Shown here: one piece after another, positions 1-8,734 of the stretch | Layout: each line of letters starts with the position of its first letter | Position numbering within the stretch: position 1 is the stretch's first letter | From: Oscillospiraceae bacterium | GTDB lineage: Bacteria > Bacillota > Clostridia > Oscillospirales > Oscillospiraceae | Assembly (NCBI GenBank): GCA_916988195.3 | Contig: CAKASQ030000039.1 | Span: forward strand, 1 to 64,000 | Length of the DNA stretch: 64,000 bases | Direction of reading: 5' to 3' | The notes under the pieces: generated by a model | Told to the model about the DNA's origin: nothing | The model's input: only the letters and a program-made list of their open reading frames with translations | Databases searched by the model: none | Made by a program: the position numbers and the translations under genes

Positions 1-158
1 GTCGCTAGTATAGTCGCTATGGTTTTCTTACGCCGTATTTGCAGCTCGCGCCCCGGCGATGGGGAACAGCGCGGACAGAGCTTGGCAGCTCTCACAGCTC
101 ATGGAAGGGGTCTTAACTGCTTTCAACCCCAGCCACGGCAGCCTGTCTTGCGTCAAAA

Positions 159-445
159 CAAACTGCGTATCTTTCGCTTCCGCGCAAGCGCGAAAGCTCA
201 ATCGCTCCGTTTGTTTCTCCTTTCCCCACGAAGTAAGCTACTTCGTGGGAACCCCAACTATGGCCGGACATTGTGTGTCCAAACAGATTGGGCGGCATGA
301 TGCAGCCTGCCAAGGCTGCCCACGGTGCGTCTCTCGCTCGCCCGTCTTGGGGACCCCGCAAAGCCGGACGGCTTTGTGGGGAGAGGAGAAGCAGCGTAGT
401 GATTGAGCTTTCGTGCTTGCACGGAAGCGAAAGATACGCAGCTTG
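159..445. repeat. 97-bp imperfect inverted repeat pair
   Basis: The segment 159-255 reappears as its reverse complement at 349-445, both 97 bp and roughly 80% identical by eye. Each arm itself contains a short hairpin (CCCCACGAAG..CTTCGTGGG at about 225-250 and CCCCGCAAAGCC..GGCTTTGTGGGG at about 353-378). The spacer is 93 bp. No convincing gene lies in 1-565: reading frames there run through the repeat. It could be a fold-back MITE-like unit or a long intergenic RNA hairpin. The family is not recognised. Confidence 0.7.
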
Positions 446-565
446 CTTCGACGAGGTCGTCGCGCGCGCCGTGCGCGTTTCCCAACCTGCGGTGTTATCC
501 GCGTTGCTGGCTATTCAGTTGTTTGGGATTATGATCCCACCCCCATTTCCCCTAAAGAGCACCAA

Positions 566-604
566 AAGGAGCGCTGCGGCCATTTCTCGGTCGCAGCGCT
601 CCTT
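566..604 (+). terminator. Strong hairpin, likely terminator
   Basis: A 13-bp perfect stem (AAGGAGCGCTGCG / CGCAGCGCTCCTT) with a 13-nt loop is followed by CATTACTTTTT. It probably ends a transcript entering from the left of the window. The stretch 605-906 shows no gene. Confidence 0.7.
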
Positions 605-906
605 CATTACTTTTTCATGATGCGCTTCGGAATATTCTGTTGCCGGCAGGATTTCCTGTCACGATTCATATGATAGCACTAGAACAAACGTTTGTCAATG
701 GCTCTTTGCAGAAAATTTTCTCTCGCCGATTTCACTCCTGAATCGATTCCATCAGCAATTCAGGATTTCTACTTTTGATGACAATAATAGGATCACTGCG
801 ACTAATATACTTATAGTTGTAGCCGTCCTCATGTAAATTATATTCGCGCTATACTTTATAGGTACTCCCCCCAAACAAATGAAATCTCAATATCCATTAG
901 AACGGA

Positions 907-936
907 CGATCCCCACACTGACCAGTGTGGGGATCG
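907..936. terminator. Hairpin downstream of SLH gene
   Basis: A 14-bp perfect stem (CGATCCCCACACTG / CAGTGTGGGGATCG) with a 2-nt loop lies 60 bp past the stop of the minus-strand SLH fragment. The T-run is weak on both strands, so terminator function for the surface operon is likely but not certain. Confidence 0.55.
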
Positions 937-996
937 CCTTTGATTTCGGGTCTTATTCTGCTTCAACTAATGCTCTATAGAAACAGGCGCAGGAAG

Positions 997-1484
997 TTAT
1001 CTTGCCCGGTAAAGGAACGTTACAATCTGAGCACGCGTGCACGCGGTATCAGGGTCAAATGCACCGTAATCCATACCGGTGGTGATGCCATTTGCAAACG
1101 CCCAGTCAACAGCCTTGGCATAGTAGGCGTTGCTGCTGACATCCACGAAGCCGCTGTTGCCAGCTGCGGGCTGACCGTTCGCTCTCCAGAGGAAGGTCAC
1201 GACCTGCGCGCGTGTGACGGTCGCGTCGGGGCTGAAGGTCTTGGCGCTCGTGCCGTTGGTGATGCCGTTCTGGACGGCCCACAGGACTGCGTCATAGTAG
1301 TAATCGCTCGTGTGAACGTCCGTGAACGGATTCTTGTTCAGCATCGGTGCAGGGCTTCCAGCCGCTCTCCACAGGAACGTCACAACCTGCGCACGGGTGC
1401 AGGCTACATCCGGGCTGAAGGTATAACGGCTGGTGCCGCTGGTGATACCCTTGTCGACAGCCCACTTCACAGCATTGTAGTAAT
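997..1484 (-). pseudogene. 3' fragment of SLH-domain surface anchor (split by mobile element)
   Basis: This encodes about 161 residues forming three S-layer-homology repeats (YYNAVKWAVDKGITSGTS, YYYDAVLWAVQNGITNGTS, YYAKAVDWAFANGITTG), each followed by a TRAQ(V/I)VTFLWRA-type helix. SLH triplets bind secondary cell-wall polymers and hold proteins at the surface. There is no start codon, ribosome site or signal peptide. The first repeat lacks its FTDV beginning, which is found at the end of the gene fragment 10401-11510, on the same strand, 8.95 kb away. Joining at the AAT core gives FTDVSFRNYYYNAVKWA, with the same spacing as the other repeats (FTDVHTSDYYYDAVLWA). The fragment ends with YRAR and TAA at 997-999. 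As it stands it should not be translated. Confidence 0.85.
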
Positions 1485-1505
1485 GCTCATGTGCGATAAA
1501 GTAAC
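1482..1505. other. Left attachment site of the mobile element
   Basis: The core AAT at 1482-1484 is followed by GCTC and the arm ATGTGCGATAAAGTAAC at 1489-1505. The arm is an inverted copy of the one at 10414-10430. The core lies inside an SLH codon triplet encoding YYY. Host sequence is to the left. Confidence 0.7.
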
Positions 1506-1652
1506 ACCACAATATGACAGGCAGCCGCCCTTGCTATTCCGAACAAAGGGACACAGTATTAGAAGAGTTCACGACTTTATGCTATACTTAAAATACTAAA
1601 AAAGTTTGTAACGATTGCTTGTTTCCGCAATCTTATTTATAAAGGGGGTGAG

Positions 1653-2147
1653 ATGGTGAGTGATTTTGACGCTATATATCAAGAATACGGAAAGACCGTA
1701 TATTGCTTTCTGCTTTCATTATCACGAGATGAAACATTATCAGAGGAATTGACGCAGGAAACAATGTTTCGAGCAATTATGAATATCAGCTCTTTCCGTG
1801 GCGATAGCAAAATCTCCGTTTGGCTCTGCCAGATTGCAAAGAATTTGTATCTTGAATGGATGAAAAAGAACAAACGAATAGTCCCCATTGATGAAAGCAT
1901 AGACCTTTACGATAGCGGCAGAGATATTGCGGCTGAGTTAGCAGACAAAGACATTGCCGACAGAATCCTGCAACATCTGCATGAACTTGAAGAACCATAT
2001 AAAGAAGTTTTCACACTTCATGCATTGGGAGATATACCACTGAAACGCATCAGCCAGCTTTTCGGAAAAAGCGATAGCTGGGCGCGAGTTACTTACTATC
2101 GAGCCAAAGCTATGATTACTGCCAAGTTAGAGGAGGGAGAAAAATGA
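1653..2147 (+). CDS. ECF-type RNA polymerase sigma factor
   Basis: This is a 164-residue sigma-70 family protein of extracytoplasmic-function size. Region 2 covers about residues 5-75 (YGKTVYCFLLSLSRDE, ELTQETMFRAIMN, SVWLCQIAKNLYLEW) and region 4 covers about 105-155 (LEEPYKEVFTLHALGD, ISQLFGKSDSWARVTYYRAK). It would direct RNA polymerase to a small regulon in response to a surface signal. The start follows AAAGGGGGTGAG. It overlaps the next gene, a zinc-finger anti-sigma factor, by 4 bp (ATGA), so the two are co-translated. It sits just inside the left end of the mobile element and is probably cargo, not transfer machinery. An extended -10 (TGCTATACT) lies about 80 bp upstream. Confidence 0.9.
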   Translation: MVSDFDAIYQEYGKTVYCFLLSLSRDETLSEELTQETMFRAIMNISSFRGDSKISVWLCQIAKNLYLEWMKKNKRIVPIDESIDLYDSGRDIAAELADKDIADRILQHLHELEEPYKEVFTLHALGDIPLKRISQLFGKSDSWARVTYYRAKAMITAKLEEGEK

Positions 2148-2782
2148 AAAAGATTGAGTGCTACATCGTTCAGGACTTGTTGCCTCTCTATATAGACCAT
2201 GCTTGCAGCAAACAGACTACTGAGGACATTGAAGGTCACTTGCAGTCTTGCGAAAGCTGCAAAAAGCTATATGAGGAAATGAGTTCAGATATTTGTTCTG
2301 CATTGCAAACTCCGGAGTTTGACAGCCGGAAAATATTTCGTCATGCAAAGAAAAGCGTTCTTGCTATCATCCTTGCTTTGGCTGCTGTCATAAGTTGTTT
2401 CGTGATTAACGCAGGCGGCGCTTGGATGGGTGGAAGAGCAGACATATCAAACCTGATTGTTACCATCCTCTATGTAATCTTCTGGAGTGTTTTCTCCGTT
2501 CGGTCAAGGGGATATGTACCACTTATCAAGGTTTCATTTGCGATTAGCTGTATTACCTTTGTTTCTGCCGCTGCCGGACTGATTGCACGGGCGCTGCATA
2601 TCGGGGGATTTATCACTGGAATACTCAGTGTTTTTTCCTCAATTCCCTTTTATGGACTCAGGTTCTTTATGGACTGGACTGGACTGTATGTAATTGCAAC
2701 GGCATTATCGCTTGCATGGCTTATCTACACTTGGCATTCCAAACGCAAATTGGAACATACCACAGATTTGAAAGGAGATTGA
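2144..2782 (+). CDS. Anti-sigma factor, zf-HC2 domain membrane protein
   Basis: This is a 212-residue protein with an N-terminal zf-HC2 zinc-binding anti-sigma domain (CYIVQDLLPLYID, then HLQSCESCKKLYEEM). The domain would bind the upstream ECF sigma factor. After about residue 70 come several hydrophobic helices (AIILALAAVISCFVI, NLIVTILYVIFWSVF, FAISCITFVSAAAGLI, GLYVIATALSLAWLIY), so it is membrane-anchored. The ATGA overlap with the sigma gene fits the usual sigma/anti-sigma stoichiometric coupling. The signal sensed is unknown. Confidence 0.88.
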   Translation: MKKIECYIVQDLLPLYIDHACSKQTTEDIEGHLQSCESCKKLYEEMSSDICSALQTPEFDSRKIFRHAKKSVLAIILALAAVISCFVINAGGAWMGGRADISNLIVTILYVIFWSVFSVRSRGYVPLIKVSFAISCITFVSAAAGLIARALHIGGFITGILSVFSSIPFYGLRFFMDWTGLYVIATALSLAWLIYTWHSKRKLEHTTDLKGD

Positions 2783-2785
2783 ACT

Positions 2786-2971
2786 ATGAGCAAGAAAGTA
2801 TCAAGAATCGTCGGAGGAATCATGTTGGCAGTCGCTGTTGTCTTTGTTGCCGTAGCACTTGGACATCCCGAAATGAGTTTCCCATGGAGTAACACCGTAA
2901 CTTATTCTCTGTACGCTGTTTATCTTGTAGCTGCGATAGTCTTATTAATCGCACCATTTAAAAACAAGTAA
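2786..2971 (+). CDS. Small two-helix membrane protein
   Basis: This 61-residue protein has two predicted transmembrane helices (IVGGIMLAVAVVFVAVAL and YSLYAVYLVAAIVLLIAPF). It starts 3 bp after the anti-sigma stop with the site GAAAGGAGATTGAACT, so it is the third gene of the sigma operon. Its function is not recognised. It may stabilise the anti-sigma protein or be part of its sensor. Confidence 0.7.
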   Translation: MSKKVSRIVGGIMLAVAVVFVAVALGHPEMSFPWSNTVTYSLYAVYLVAAIVLLIAPFKNK

Positions 2972-3131
2972 CTATCAAGTAGCAAAGCCAGCCGAGCCAG
3001 TCAACGGTCAAGATGAACGGCGCATAGTGCGCCGCCGTTGACAGCCCCGCCCGCCTTTGCTGGTAGGCAATCAAGGGGCGACAGCAAGGAATGCTGCCGC
3101 CCCTCACATTATTCAGAAAGGGGGATTTTCC

Positions 3132-3590
3132 ATGACCGAATTTGAAGAATACCAAGAGCATACCCAATACACACATAATGCTTTTTGCAGGATTGTTATT
3201 CGCCATGCGTCCATTGACGCAGCTCGCAAGCTGTATTCAAAGTGGAAGCGGGAAATCTCCCTTGAATATTTGTCCGAAGAAAAGTTCATGCCGTTTGCTG
3301 CCACCGATGAATACTTTGCACAGCCGCCGTCAAGCGAGGAATACCCGTTCACAGTCTGCGGTCAGACTGTCATGTTGAGCAATACAGATCTTGCCGCCGC
3401 CCTGTCCTCTCTGCCGGAAACAGAGCAGGAAATCATCTTCCTGTACTTCTTTGAACATCTAACCCATGCGGAAATCGGCAAGCGGTACGGACGGACACGC
3501 AGCACAGCCGGACGGCACATTTACCTTGACTTGTGCCGACTGCGGGAGGAAATGGAGGTGTTAGCCCATGAGCAGACTTCTCCCCTATGA
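3132..3590 (+). CDS. Sigma-70 region 4-like regulator of the mobile element
   Basis: This 152-residue protein has a sigma-70 region 4 type helix-turn-helix near the C-terminus (ALSSLPETEQEIIFLYFF, EHLTHAEIGKRYGRTRSTAG). Similar short sigma-like proteins are common regulators in Firmicute conjugative and mobilizable elements (compare Tn916 Orf7). The start was placed at MTEFEEY because AGAAAGGGGGATTTTCC precedes it; an upstream in-frame start lacks a site. It overlaps the next small gene by 23 bp. Confidence 0.8.
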   Translation: MTEFEEYQEHTQYTHNAFCRIVIRHASIDAARKLYSKWKREISLEYLSEEKFMPFAATDEYFAQPPSSEEYPFTVCGQTVMLSNTDLAAALSSLPETEQEIIFLYFFEHLTHAEIGKRYGRTRSTAGRHIYLDLCRLREEMEVLAHEQTSPL

Positions 3591-3765
3591 AACAATCATA
3601 CAGGCTACCAACGGAGAGCCGGAAGCGGTCAACGCCGTCCTTGCCCATTATGCCGGATATATCCGCTATTACTCCCACATTTACGGGCATTACAACGTGG
3701 ATATGGAGGACTACATCAAGACGAAACTGATAGAAAGCCTATCTAAATTCCGGCTTGACCGATAA
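3568..3765 (+). CDS. Helix-turn-helix domain protein (Tn916 Orf8-like)
   Basis: This 65-residue protein (MSRLLPYETIIQATNGEPEA.., HYAGYIRYYS, DYIKTKLIESLSKFRLDR) matches the short HTH_16-type partner that follows the sigma-like gene in many Firmicute mobile elements. It overlaps the preceding gene, so the two are translationally coupled. It is presumably part of element regulation. Confidence 0.75.
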   Translation: MSRLLPYETIIQATNGEPEAVNAVLAHYAGYIRYYSHIYGHYNVDMEDYIKTKLIESLSKFRLDR

Positions 3766-3805
3766 CCCCACAACTGAATAACCGCCGCCATGCAGCGGCA
3801 CACCG

Positions 3806-3839
3806 AGCAGGAAATCAGCTAAAGGTTTCCTGCTTTTTT
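3806..3839 (+). terminator. Rho-independent terminator
   Basis: The stem AGCAGGAAA / TTTCCTGCT is followed by TTTTTTTG, ending the regulatory gene pair. Confidence 0.75.
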
Positions 3840-3840
3840 T

Positions 3841-4461
3841 GCGCCTTGCGGTTGCCGGAATCGCCTTTTCTGCATTACCTATGCGAAGCAAACCAGAGAA
3901 AAATTCCTGTTTCATTCGGCGTTTTCGGAAAAACCCTGTATTACCCAGCGAAAAGGGAAAGGAAATCAAAAAACATCTGAAAATCTCCGTCCATTTTGCC
4001 TTGCCCCGTGTTGAAGGTAGTGAGGGAAGATATTTCACAAAATGCCGTCCATAGAGTTGGCAAAAATTTTTCTTCTCCGTGGAGGGAAATAGCGGGCAGA
4101 AAAGCCATTTTGATTTGTCTTGTTAGTGAAAAGCGGGCAGAAACCGCCGCTTTAATCGCTTTGTTATTGGAAGCCGGAGAAGCCAAAACGCCCCGCCGGA
4201 ATTGTAGTATTGGCAGACGCAGCCGAAAGCATCACTTTTTTAGAGCAAGATTCTACCGCAGTACCAAAATTCGCTTTTCGCTCATTTTGCCCCTGCGGGA
4301 ATCTTGTTGGGGAGTGCCTTCCCCAAACCCTGCTTATGCGGCTTGCGCCGCTTAAAAATCCCTCAAAATATTTTTTCGGATTTTTCAAAAACAGTTCCGC
4401 TTCACACCCCGTTTTTCTCCTATTAGTGAGAGGACACCACGCACAGAAAGGAGGTTTTACC
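3841..4461. other. Non-coding stretch upstream of mobC, candidate oriT region
   Basis: This 620-bp stretch has no convincing gene and precedes mobC, where oriT usually lies in MobA/MobL systems. It contains a direct repeat AGCGGGCAGAAA (about 4091 and 4134), a hairpin TTGGGGA/TCCCCAA around GTGCCT at about 4308-4327, and a hairpin GCGGC/GCCGC at about 4338-4351. The hairpin-plus-repeat layout suggests an origin of transfer, but no nic site can be assigned with certainty. Confidence 0.4.
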
Positions 4462-4860
4462 ATGCGAAAACGATACAACACGCCGCACCGCAGCCGGGTA
4501 GTCAAGACACGCATGACCGAGGAAGAATACGCCGAGTTTGCGGAAAGGCTTTCTGCCTACAACATGAGCCAAGCCGAGTTTATCCGGCAAGCCATAACCG
4601 GGGCAACCATACGCCCCATCATAACCGTTTCCCCCGTCAACGACGAGCTGCTTGCCGCTGTCGGGAAGCTGACCGCCGAATACGGAAAAATAGGCGGCAA
4701 CTTAAACCAGATAGCCCGGACGCTGAACGAGTGGCACAGTCCCTATCCGCAGCTTGCCGGGGAAGTACGGGCGGCGGTTTCCGACCTTGCTGCCCTAAAG
4801 TTTGAAGTCTTGCAGAAAGTGGGTGACGCTGTTGGCAACATTCAAACATATCAGCTCTAA
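4462..4860 (+). CDS. mobC: MobC-like relaxosome accessory protein
   Basis: This 132-residue protein carries the MobC/bacterial mobilisation signature (YAEFAERLSAYNMSQAEFIR, then GGNLNQIARTLNE). MobC proteins bind near oriT and help the relaxase melt and nick DNA. The N-terminal half is ribbon-helix-helix-like. The start has a good AAAGGAGG site. It overlaps the relaxase gene by about 30 bp, so the two are co-translated. Confidence 0.88.
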   Translation: MRKRYNTPHRSRVVKTRMTEEEYAEFAERLSAYNMSQAEFIRQAITGATIRPIITVSPVNDELLAAVGKLTAEYGKIGGNLNQIARTLNEWHSPYPQLAGEVRAAVSDLAALKFEVLQKVGDAVGNIQTYQL

Positions 4861-6454
4861 AAATGCCGACTATGGCGCAGCGGAAGCCTATCTCACATTT
4901 GAGCATGACGAGTTTACCATGAAGCCCACCCTTGATGAAAACGGGCGGCTGATACCGAGGGAGGATTACCGCATTTCTTCCCTCAACTGCGGGGACGGGG
5001 ATTTCGCCGTTGCCTGTATGCGAGCCAATCTCCGCTATGAGAAAAACCAAAAACGGGAAGATGTGAAAAGCCACCACTATATCATCAGCTTTGACCCACG
5101 GGACGGGACAGACAACGGCTTGACCGTAGACCGGGCGCAGGAGCTGGGCGAGCAGTTCTGCAAGGCACATTTCCCCGGACACCAAGCCCTTGTATGCACC
5201 CACCCGGACGGGCATAACCACAGCGGCAATATCCATGTGCATATCGTCATCAACTCCCTGCGGATTTATGAAGTCCCGCTTCTGCCCTACATGGACAGAC
5301 CAGCCGACACACGGGAGGGCTGCAAGCACCGCTGCACCAATGCCGCTATGGAATATTTCAAGAGTGAAGTCATGGAGATGTGCCACCGGGAGGGGCTTTA
5401 CCAAATCGACCTCTTGAACGGCAGCAAGGAACGGATAACCGAACGGGAATACTGGGCGGCAAAGAAAGGGCAGCTTGCCCTTGATAAAGAGAATGCTGTC
5501 AGAGAAGCCGCCGGACAGCCGACCAAGCCCACCAAGTTTGAAACGGACAAGGCGAAGCTGCGCCGGACGATACGGCAGGCACTTTCCCAAGCTGGCAGCT
5601 TTGACGAGTTTTCTTCCCTTTTGCTGCGGGAGGGTGTGACCGTCAAGGAGAGCCGGGGGCGGCTTTCCTACCTCACGCCGGACAGGACAAAGCCTATCAC
5701 AGCCCGGAAGCTGGGGGACGATTTTGACAAGGCTACTGTCCTTGCCCTGCTTACACAGAACGCCCGCAGAGCCGCCGAAAAGACCACACCCATACCCGAA
5801 TACCCACACACCCAAAAGGAACGCTTGCGGGAGGAAAAAGCCGCAAAAACCACCCCGGCAGACAACACCTTGCAGCGCATGGTTGACCGGGAAGCCAAGC
5901 GAGCTGAGGGCAAGGGAGTAGGCTATGACCGCTGGGCGGCAAAGCACAATCTAAAGCAAATGGCGGCTACCGTTACCGCCTATCAGCAGTACGGCTTTTC
6001 TTCCCCGGAGGAACTGGACGAAGCCTGTTCTGCCGCCTATGCCGCCATGCAGGAAAGCCTTACAGAGCTGAAGCAGGTGGAAAAGACGCTGAACGGGAAA
6101 AAGGAGCTGCAACGGCAGGTGCTTGCCTATTCCAAGACCCGCCCTGTCCGGGACGGGCTGAAACAGCAGAAAAACACCAAAGCAAAAGCAGCCTACCGAC
6201 AGAAGCACGAAAGCGACTTTATCATAGCAGACGCAGCCGCCCGTTATTTTAGGGAGAACGGCATTTCCAAGCTGCCGAGCTATAAAGCCCTGCAAGCAGA
6301 GATTGAAACCCTTATCAAAGAGAAAAACAGCGGTTACAACGATTACCGGGCAAAACGGGAGGAATACCGCCGCTTACAGACGGTCAAGGGCAATATCGAC
6401 CAGATTTTACGCCGGGAGCGCAAGCCTGTGAAAAAGCAGGAACAGGAGCGATAA
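4832..6454 (+). CDS. MobA/MobL-family relaxase
   Basis: This protein of about 540 residues has the relaxase three-histidine motif (HPDGHNHSGNIHVHIVINSL, about residues 120-140) and an N-terminal ATFKHISSKNADYGA segment with Tyr residues for nicking. It would cut at oriT and lead the transferred strand. The C-terminal third is charged and coiled-coil-like. The start is uncertain: no ATG fits, so translation probably begins at TTG 4832 (MATFKHIS) or GTG 4823, inside mobC, by coupling. It resembles relaxases of Tn4451-like and other gut Firmicute mobilizable elements. Confidence 0.88.
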   Translation: MATFKHISSKNADYGAAEAYLTFEHDEFTMKPTLDENGRLIPREDYRISSLNCGDGDFAVACMRANLRYEKNQKREDVKSHHYIISFDPRDGTDNGLTVDRAQELGEQFCKAHFPGHQALVCTHPDGHNHSGNIHVHIVINSLRIYEVPLLPYMDRPADTREGCKHRCTNAAMEYFKSEVMEMCHREGLYQIDLLNGSKERITEREYWAAKKGQLALDKENAVREAAGQPTKPTKFETDKAKLRRTIRQALSQAGSFDEFSSLLLREGVTVKESRGRLSYLTPDRTKPITARKLGDDFDKATVLALLTQNARRAAEKTTPIPEYPHTQKERLREEKAAKTTPADNTLQRMVDREAKRAEGKGVGYDRWAAKHNLKQMAATVTAYQQYGFSSPEELDEACSAAYAAMQESLTELKQVEKTLNGKKELQRQVLAYSKTRPVRDGLKQQKNTKAKAAYRQKHESDFIIADAAARYFRENGISKLPSYKALQAEIETLIKEKNSGYNDYRAKREEYRRLQTVKGNIDQILRRERKPVKKQEQER

Positions 6455-6638
6455 AAACCGCCCCAAAATGTACCCGAACCCATACAGAACAAGGGGGCTG
6501 CCCCGTACCCTATCCGCAATACCAAAGGATTTTTTAACGGGCTTACAGGGCAGAAAAACCCCGAAAATGATACCGAGATGATACAGAATTACCGCCGATA
6601 CCGCCACACCAGCGGAAACGGCAGAAAGGAGCGCACCC

Positions 6639-6851
6639 ATGCCAAGAATGAGCAAGAAACGGCGGCTGGAATGGTCTTTTTTCCTGCGGCAAGTAAAAGT
6701 CGGGAATACCACCTGCGACCGTATCACATACAACGACCTCTGCCGGGGCTGTACCCATAGCTGCAAGCAGAGCTTCCGGGCGATTATCATACTCTGCCCC
6801 CACTACTACTCCAAACGCCGGAAAAAGGAGGACAGGGACAATGGCAGATAA
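6639..6851 (+). CDS. Small Cys-rich basic protein of the mobile element
   Basis: This 70-residue protein has four cysteines in its second half (CDRITYNDLCRGCTHSCKQS) and a basic tail (YYSKRRKKEDRDNGR). The start follows AAAGGAGCGCACCC. Its 3' end overlaps the replication gene. It may be a metal-binding DNA-associated protein. The function is not known and the family is not recognised with certainty. Confidence 0.6.
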   Translation: MPRMSKKRRLEWSFFLRQVKVGNTTCDRITYNDLCRGCTHSCKQSFRAIIILCPHYYSKRRKKEDRDNGR

Positions 6852-7584
6852 CCGCAAGTATTACTACCTCAAGCTGAAAGAGAACTTTTTTGACAGCGAC
6901 TCCATTGTGCTGCTGGAAGATATGAAAGACGGGATTTTATATTCCAATATCCTCTTGAAGCTGTACTTAAAATCGCTGAAAAACGGCGGGAAATTGCAGC
7001 TTGACGAGCATATCCCCTACACAGCGCAGATGATAGCGACACTGACCCGCCACCAGATAGGGACAGTTGAGAGGGCTTTAGAGATTTTCCGGCAGTTGGG
7101 GCTTGTGGAGCAGCTTGACAGCGGGACTTTTTATATGACCGATATTGAACTGATGATAGGACAATCCTCTACCGAAGCCGAAAGAAAACGGGCTGCAAGG
7201 CTGGAAAACAAGGCACTTTTACCGCCCCGGACAAAAGGTGGACATTTGTCCGACATTCGTCCACCAGAGATAGAGATAAAGAAAGAGATAGATATAGAGA
7301 TAGAAAAAGAGAGAGAGTTAGAAACGGGACAAGCCCCCGCCCGCAGCTATGGCAGATACAACAATGTTTTTCTTTCCGATACGGAACTGGACGAGCTGAA
7401 AGCGGAACTGCCCGACAAATGGGAGTATTATATTGACCGCTTATCTACTCATATAGCGTCCAAAGGAACGAAATACCGCAGCCATGCAGCCACGATATAC
7501 AAGTGGGCGCAGGAGGACGAAGCCAAGAAACCGCCGAAAAAAGGCATACCCGATTATTCATGCAAGGAGGGCGAGAGCTTATGA
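6841..7584 (+). CDS. Phage replisome organizer N-terminal domain protein
   Basis: This 247-residue protein has an N-terminal winged-helix replisome-organizer domain (YYYLKLKENFFDSDSIVLLE, GILYSNILLKLYLKSLKNGG, QIGTVERALEIFRQLGLVEQ). A highly charged low-complexity linker (EIEIKKEIDIEIEKERELE, encoded by a purine-rich GATAGA run at about 7268-7315) joins it to a C-terminal helix domain. It probably binds an element origin and recruits the DnaC-like loader encoded next, with which it overlaps by 4 bp (ATGA). This suggests the excised circle can replicate. Confidence 0.82.
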   Translation: MADNRKYYYLKLKENFFDSDSIVLLEDMKDGILYSNILLKLYLKSLKNGGKLQLDEHIPYTAQMIATLTRHQIGTVERALEIFRQLGLVEQLDSGTFYMTDIELMIGQSSTEAERKRAARLENKALLPPRTKGGHLSDIRPPEIEIKKEIDIEIEKERELETGQAPARSYGRYNNVFLSDTELDELKAELPDKWEYYIDRLSTHIASKGTKYRSHAATIYKWAQEDEAKKPPKKGIPDYSCKEGESL

Positions 7585-8438
7585 GAAACGGGATTGAAGC
7601 TATGATTACGGACATTACAGCCACTACCGCCGAAGCGGAGGACTACACAGGCGAGGACGGGCTTTTATACTGCGGCAAGTGCCATACGCCCAAAGAAGCC
7701 TATTTTTCAAAAGAAACCGCCCAATGGTTAGGGCATGACCGACACCCGACAGAGTGCGACTGCCAGCGGGCAGCCCGTGAAAAACGGGAAGCCGCTGAAA
7801 GCCGACAGAAGCACCTTGAAACAGTGGAGGACTTGAAACGCCGGGGCTTTACCGACCCTGCTATGCGGAACTGGACATTTGAGCATGACAACGGCAGAAA
7901 CCCGCAGACCGCAACCGCCCGTTTTTATGTGGAGAGCTGGGAAACCATGCAGGCTGAAAATATCGGCTACCTGTTCTGGGGCGGCGTGGGGACAGGAAAA
8001 AGCTACCTTGCCGCCTGTATCGCCAACGCCCTTATGGAAAAAGAGGTTGCCGTCTGCATGACAAACTTTGCAACAATACTCAATGACCTTGCCGCCAGCT
8101 TTGAGGGCAGGAATGAGTATATTTCCCGCCTTTGCAGCTACCCCCTGCTGATACTTGATGATTTCGGTATGGAGCGAGGGACAGAATACGGGCTGGAACA
8201 GGTTTATAGCGTGATTGACAGCCGTTACCGAAGCGGCAAGCCGCTGATCGCCACGACCAACCTCACGCTGGAGGAATTGCAGCACCCGCAGGACACGCCC
8301 CACGCCCGTATCTATGACAGGCTGACTTCCATGTGCGCCCCCGTCCGCTTCACGGGTAGCAACTTCCGAAAGGAAACCGCACAGGAAAAGCTGGAACGAT
8401 TAAAGCAACTGATGAAGCAGCGAAAGGAGAGCCTATGA
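7581..8438 (+). CDS. DnaC/IstB-like ATPase, helicase loader
   Basis: This 285-residue protein has Walker A GGVGTGKS (about residue 137) and Walker B LLILDDFG, plus the sensor-like IATTNLTLEEL. A zinc-ribbon-like N-terminal segment (LYCGKCHTPKEAYFS, ECDCQ) precedes the ATPase domain. It would load the replicative helicase on the element circle together with the upstream initiator. The start is the ATG of the ATGA overlap. The next gene overlaps again (ATGA at 8435). Confidence 0.88.
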   Translation: MRNGIEAMITDITATTAEAEDYTGEDGLLYCGKCHTPKEAYFSKETAQWLGHDRHPTECDCQRAAREKREAAESRQKHLETVEDLKRRGFTDPAMRNWTFEHDNGRNPQTATARFYVESWETMQAENIGYLFWGGVGTGKSYLAACIANALMEKEVAVCMTNFATILNDLAASFEGRNEYISRLCSYPLLILDDFGMERGTEYGLEQVYSVIDSRYRSGKPLIATTNLTLEELQHPQDTPHARIYDRLTSMCAPVRFTGSNFRKETAQEKLERLKQLMKQRKESL

Positions 8439-8623
8439 CAGAAACCAAACAGACAAGCACCACCAAAACAGACCGCCGCCCGGACTGTGTAACGGAAATC
8501 CGCATGGGCAACTCCGTCCTTACCGTTTCCGGCTTCTTCAAGCAGGGCGCAACCGACACCGCAGCCGACAAGATGATGAAAGTGCTGGAAGCGGAAGCTG
8601 CTACACAAAAAACGGCGATTTGA
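8435..8623 (+). CDS. tnpW: TnpW-family small transposon protein
   Basis: This 62-residue protein (VTEIRMGNSVLTVSGFF.., DTAADKMMKVLEAEA) matches the short TnpW-type proteins found next to the recombinase of Tn4451-like elements. Their biochemical role is unknown. It overlaps the loader gene by 4 bp and lies 111 bp before the recombinase. Confidence 0.78.
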   Translation: MTETKQTSTTKTDRRPDCVTEIRMGNSVLTVSGFFKQGATDTAADKMMKVLEAEAATQKTAI

Positions 8624-8734
8624 CCGACCATAAAGAAGCAGATTTGACGCTTTTGCCGCTATACAGACAGCCGCCCCATGTGGTACAATCAAGGTACGGA
8701 ATAGTGGGGCTGGCTGTCGGAAACGGAGGATTTT

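Noticed and set aside
997-1512. A separate complete SLH gene starting at 1512
   Set aside because: The apparent start is TTG inside the mobile element, without a ribosome site or signal peptide, and the first repeat is incomplete.
3841-4461. Protein gene spanning 3839-4355
   Set aside because: The frames have no family features or ribosome site, and the stretch fits a non-coding oriT region between a terminator and mobC.
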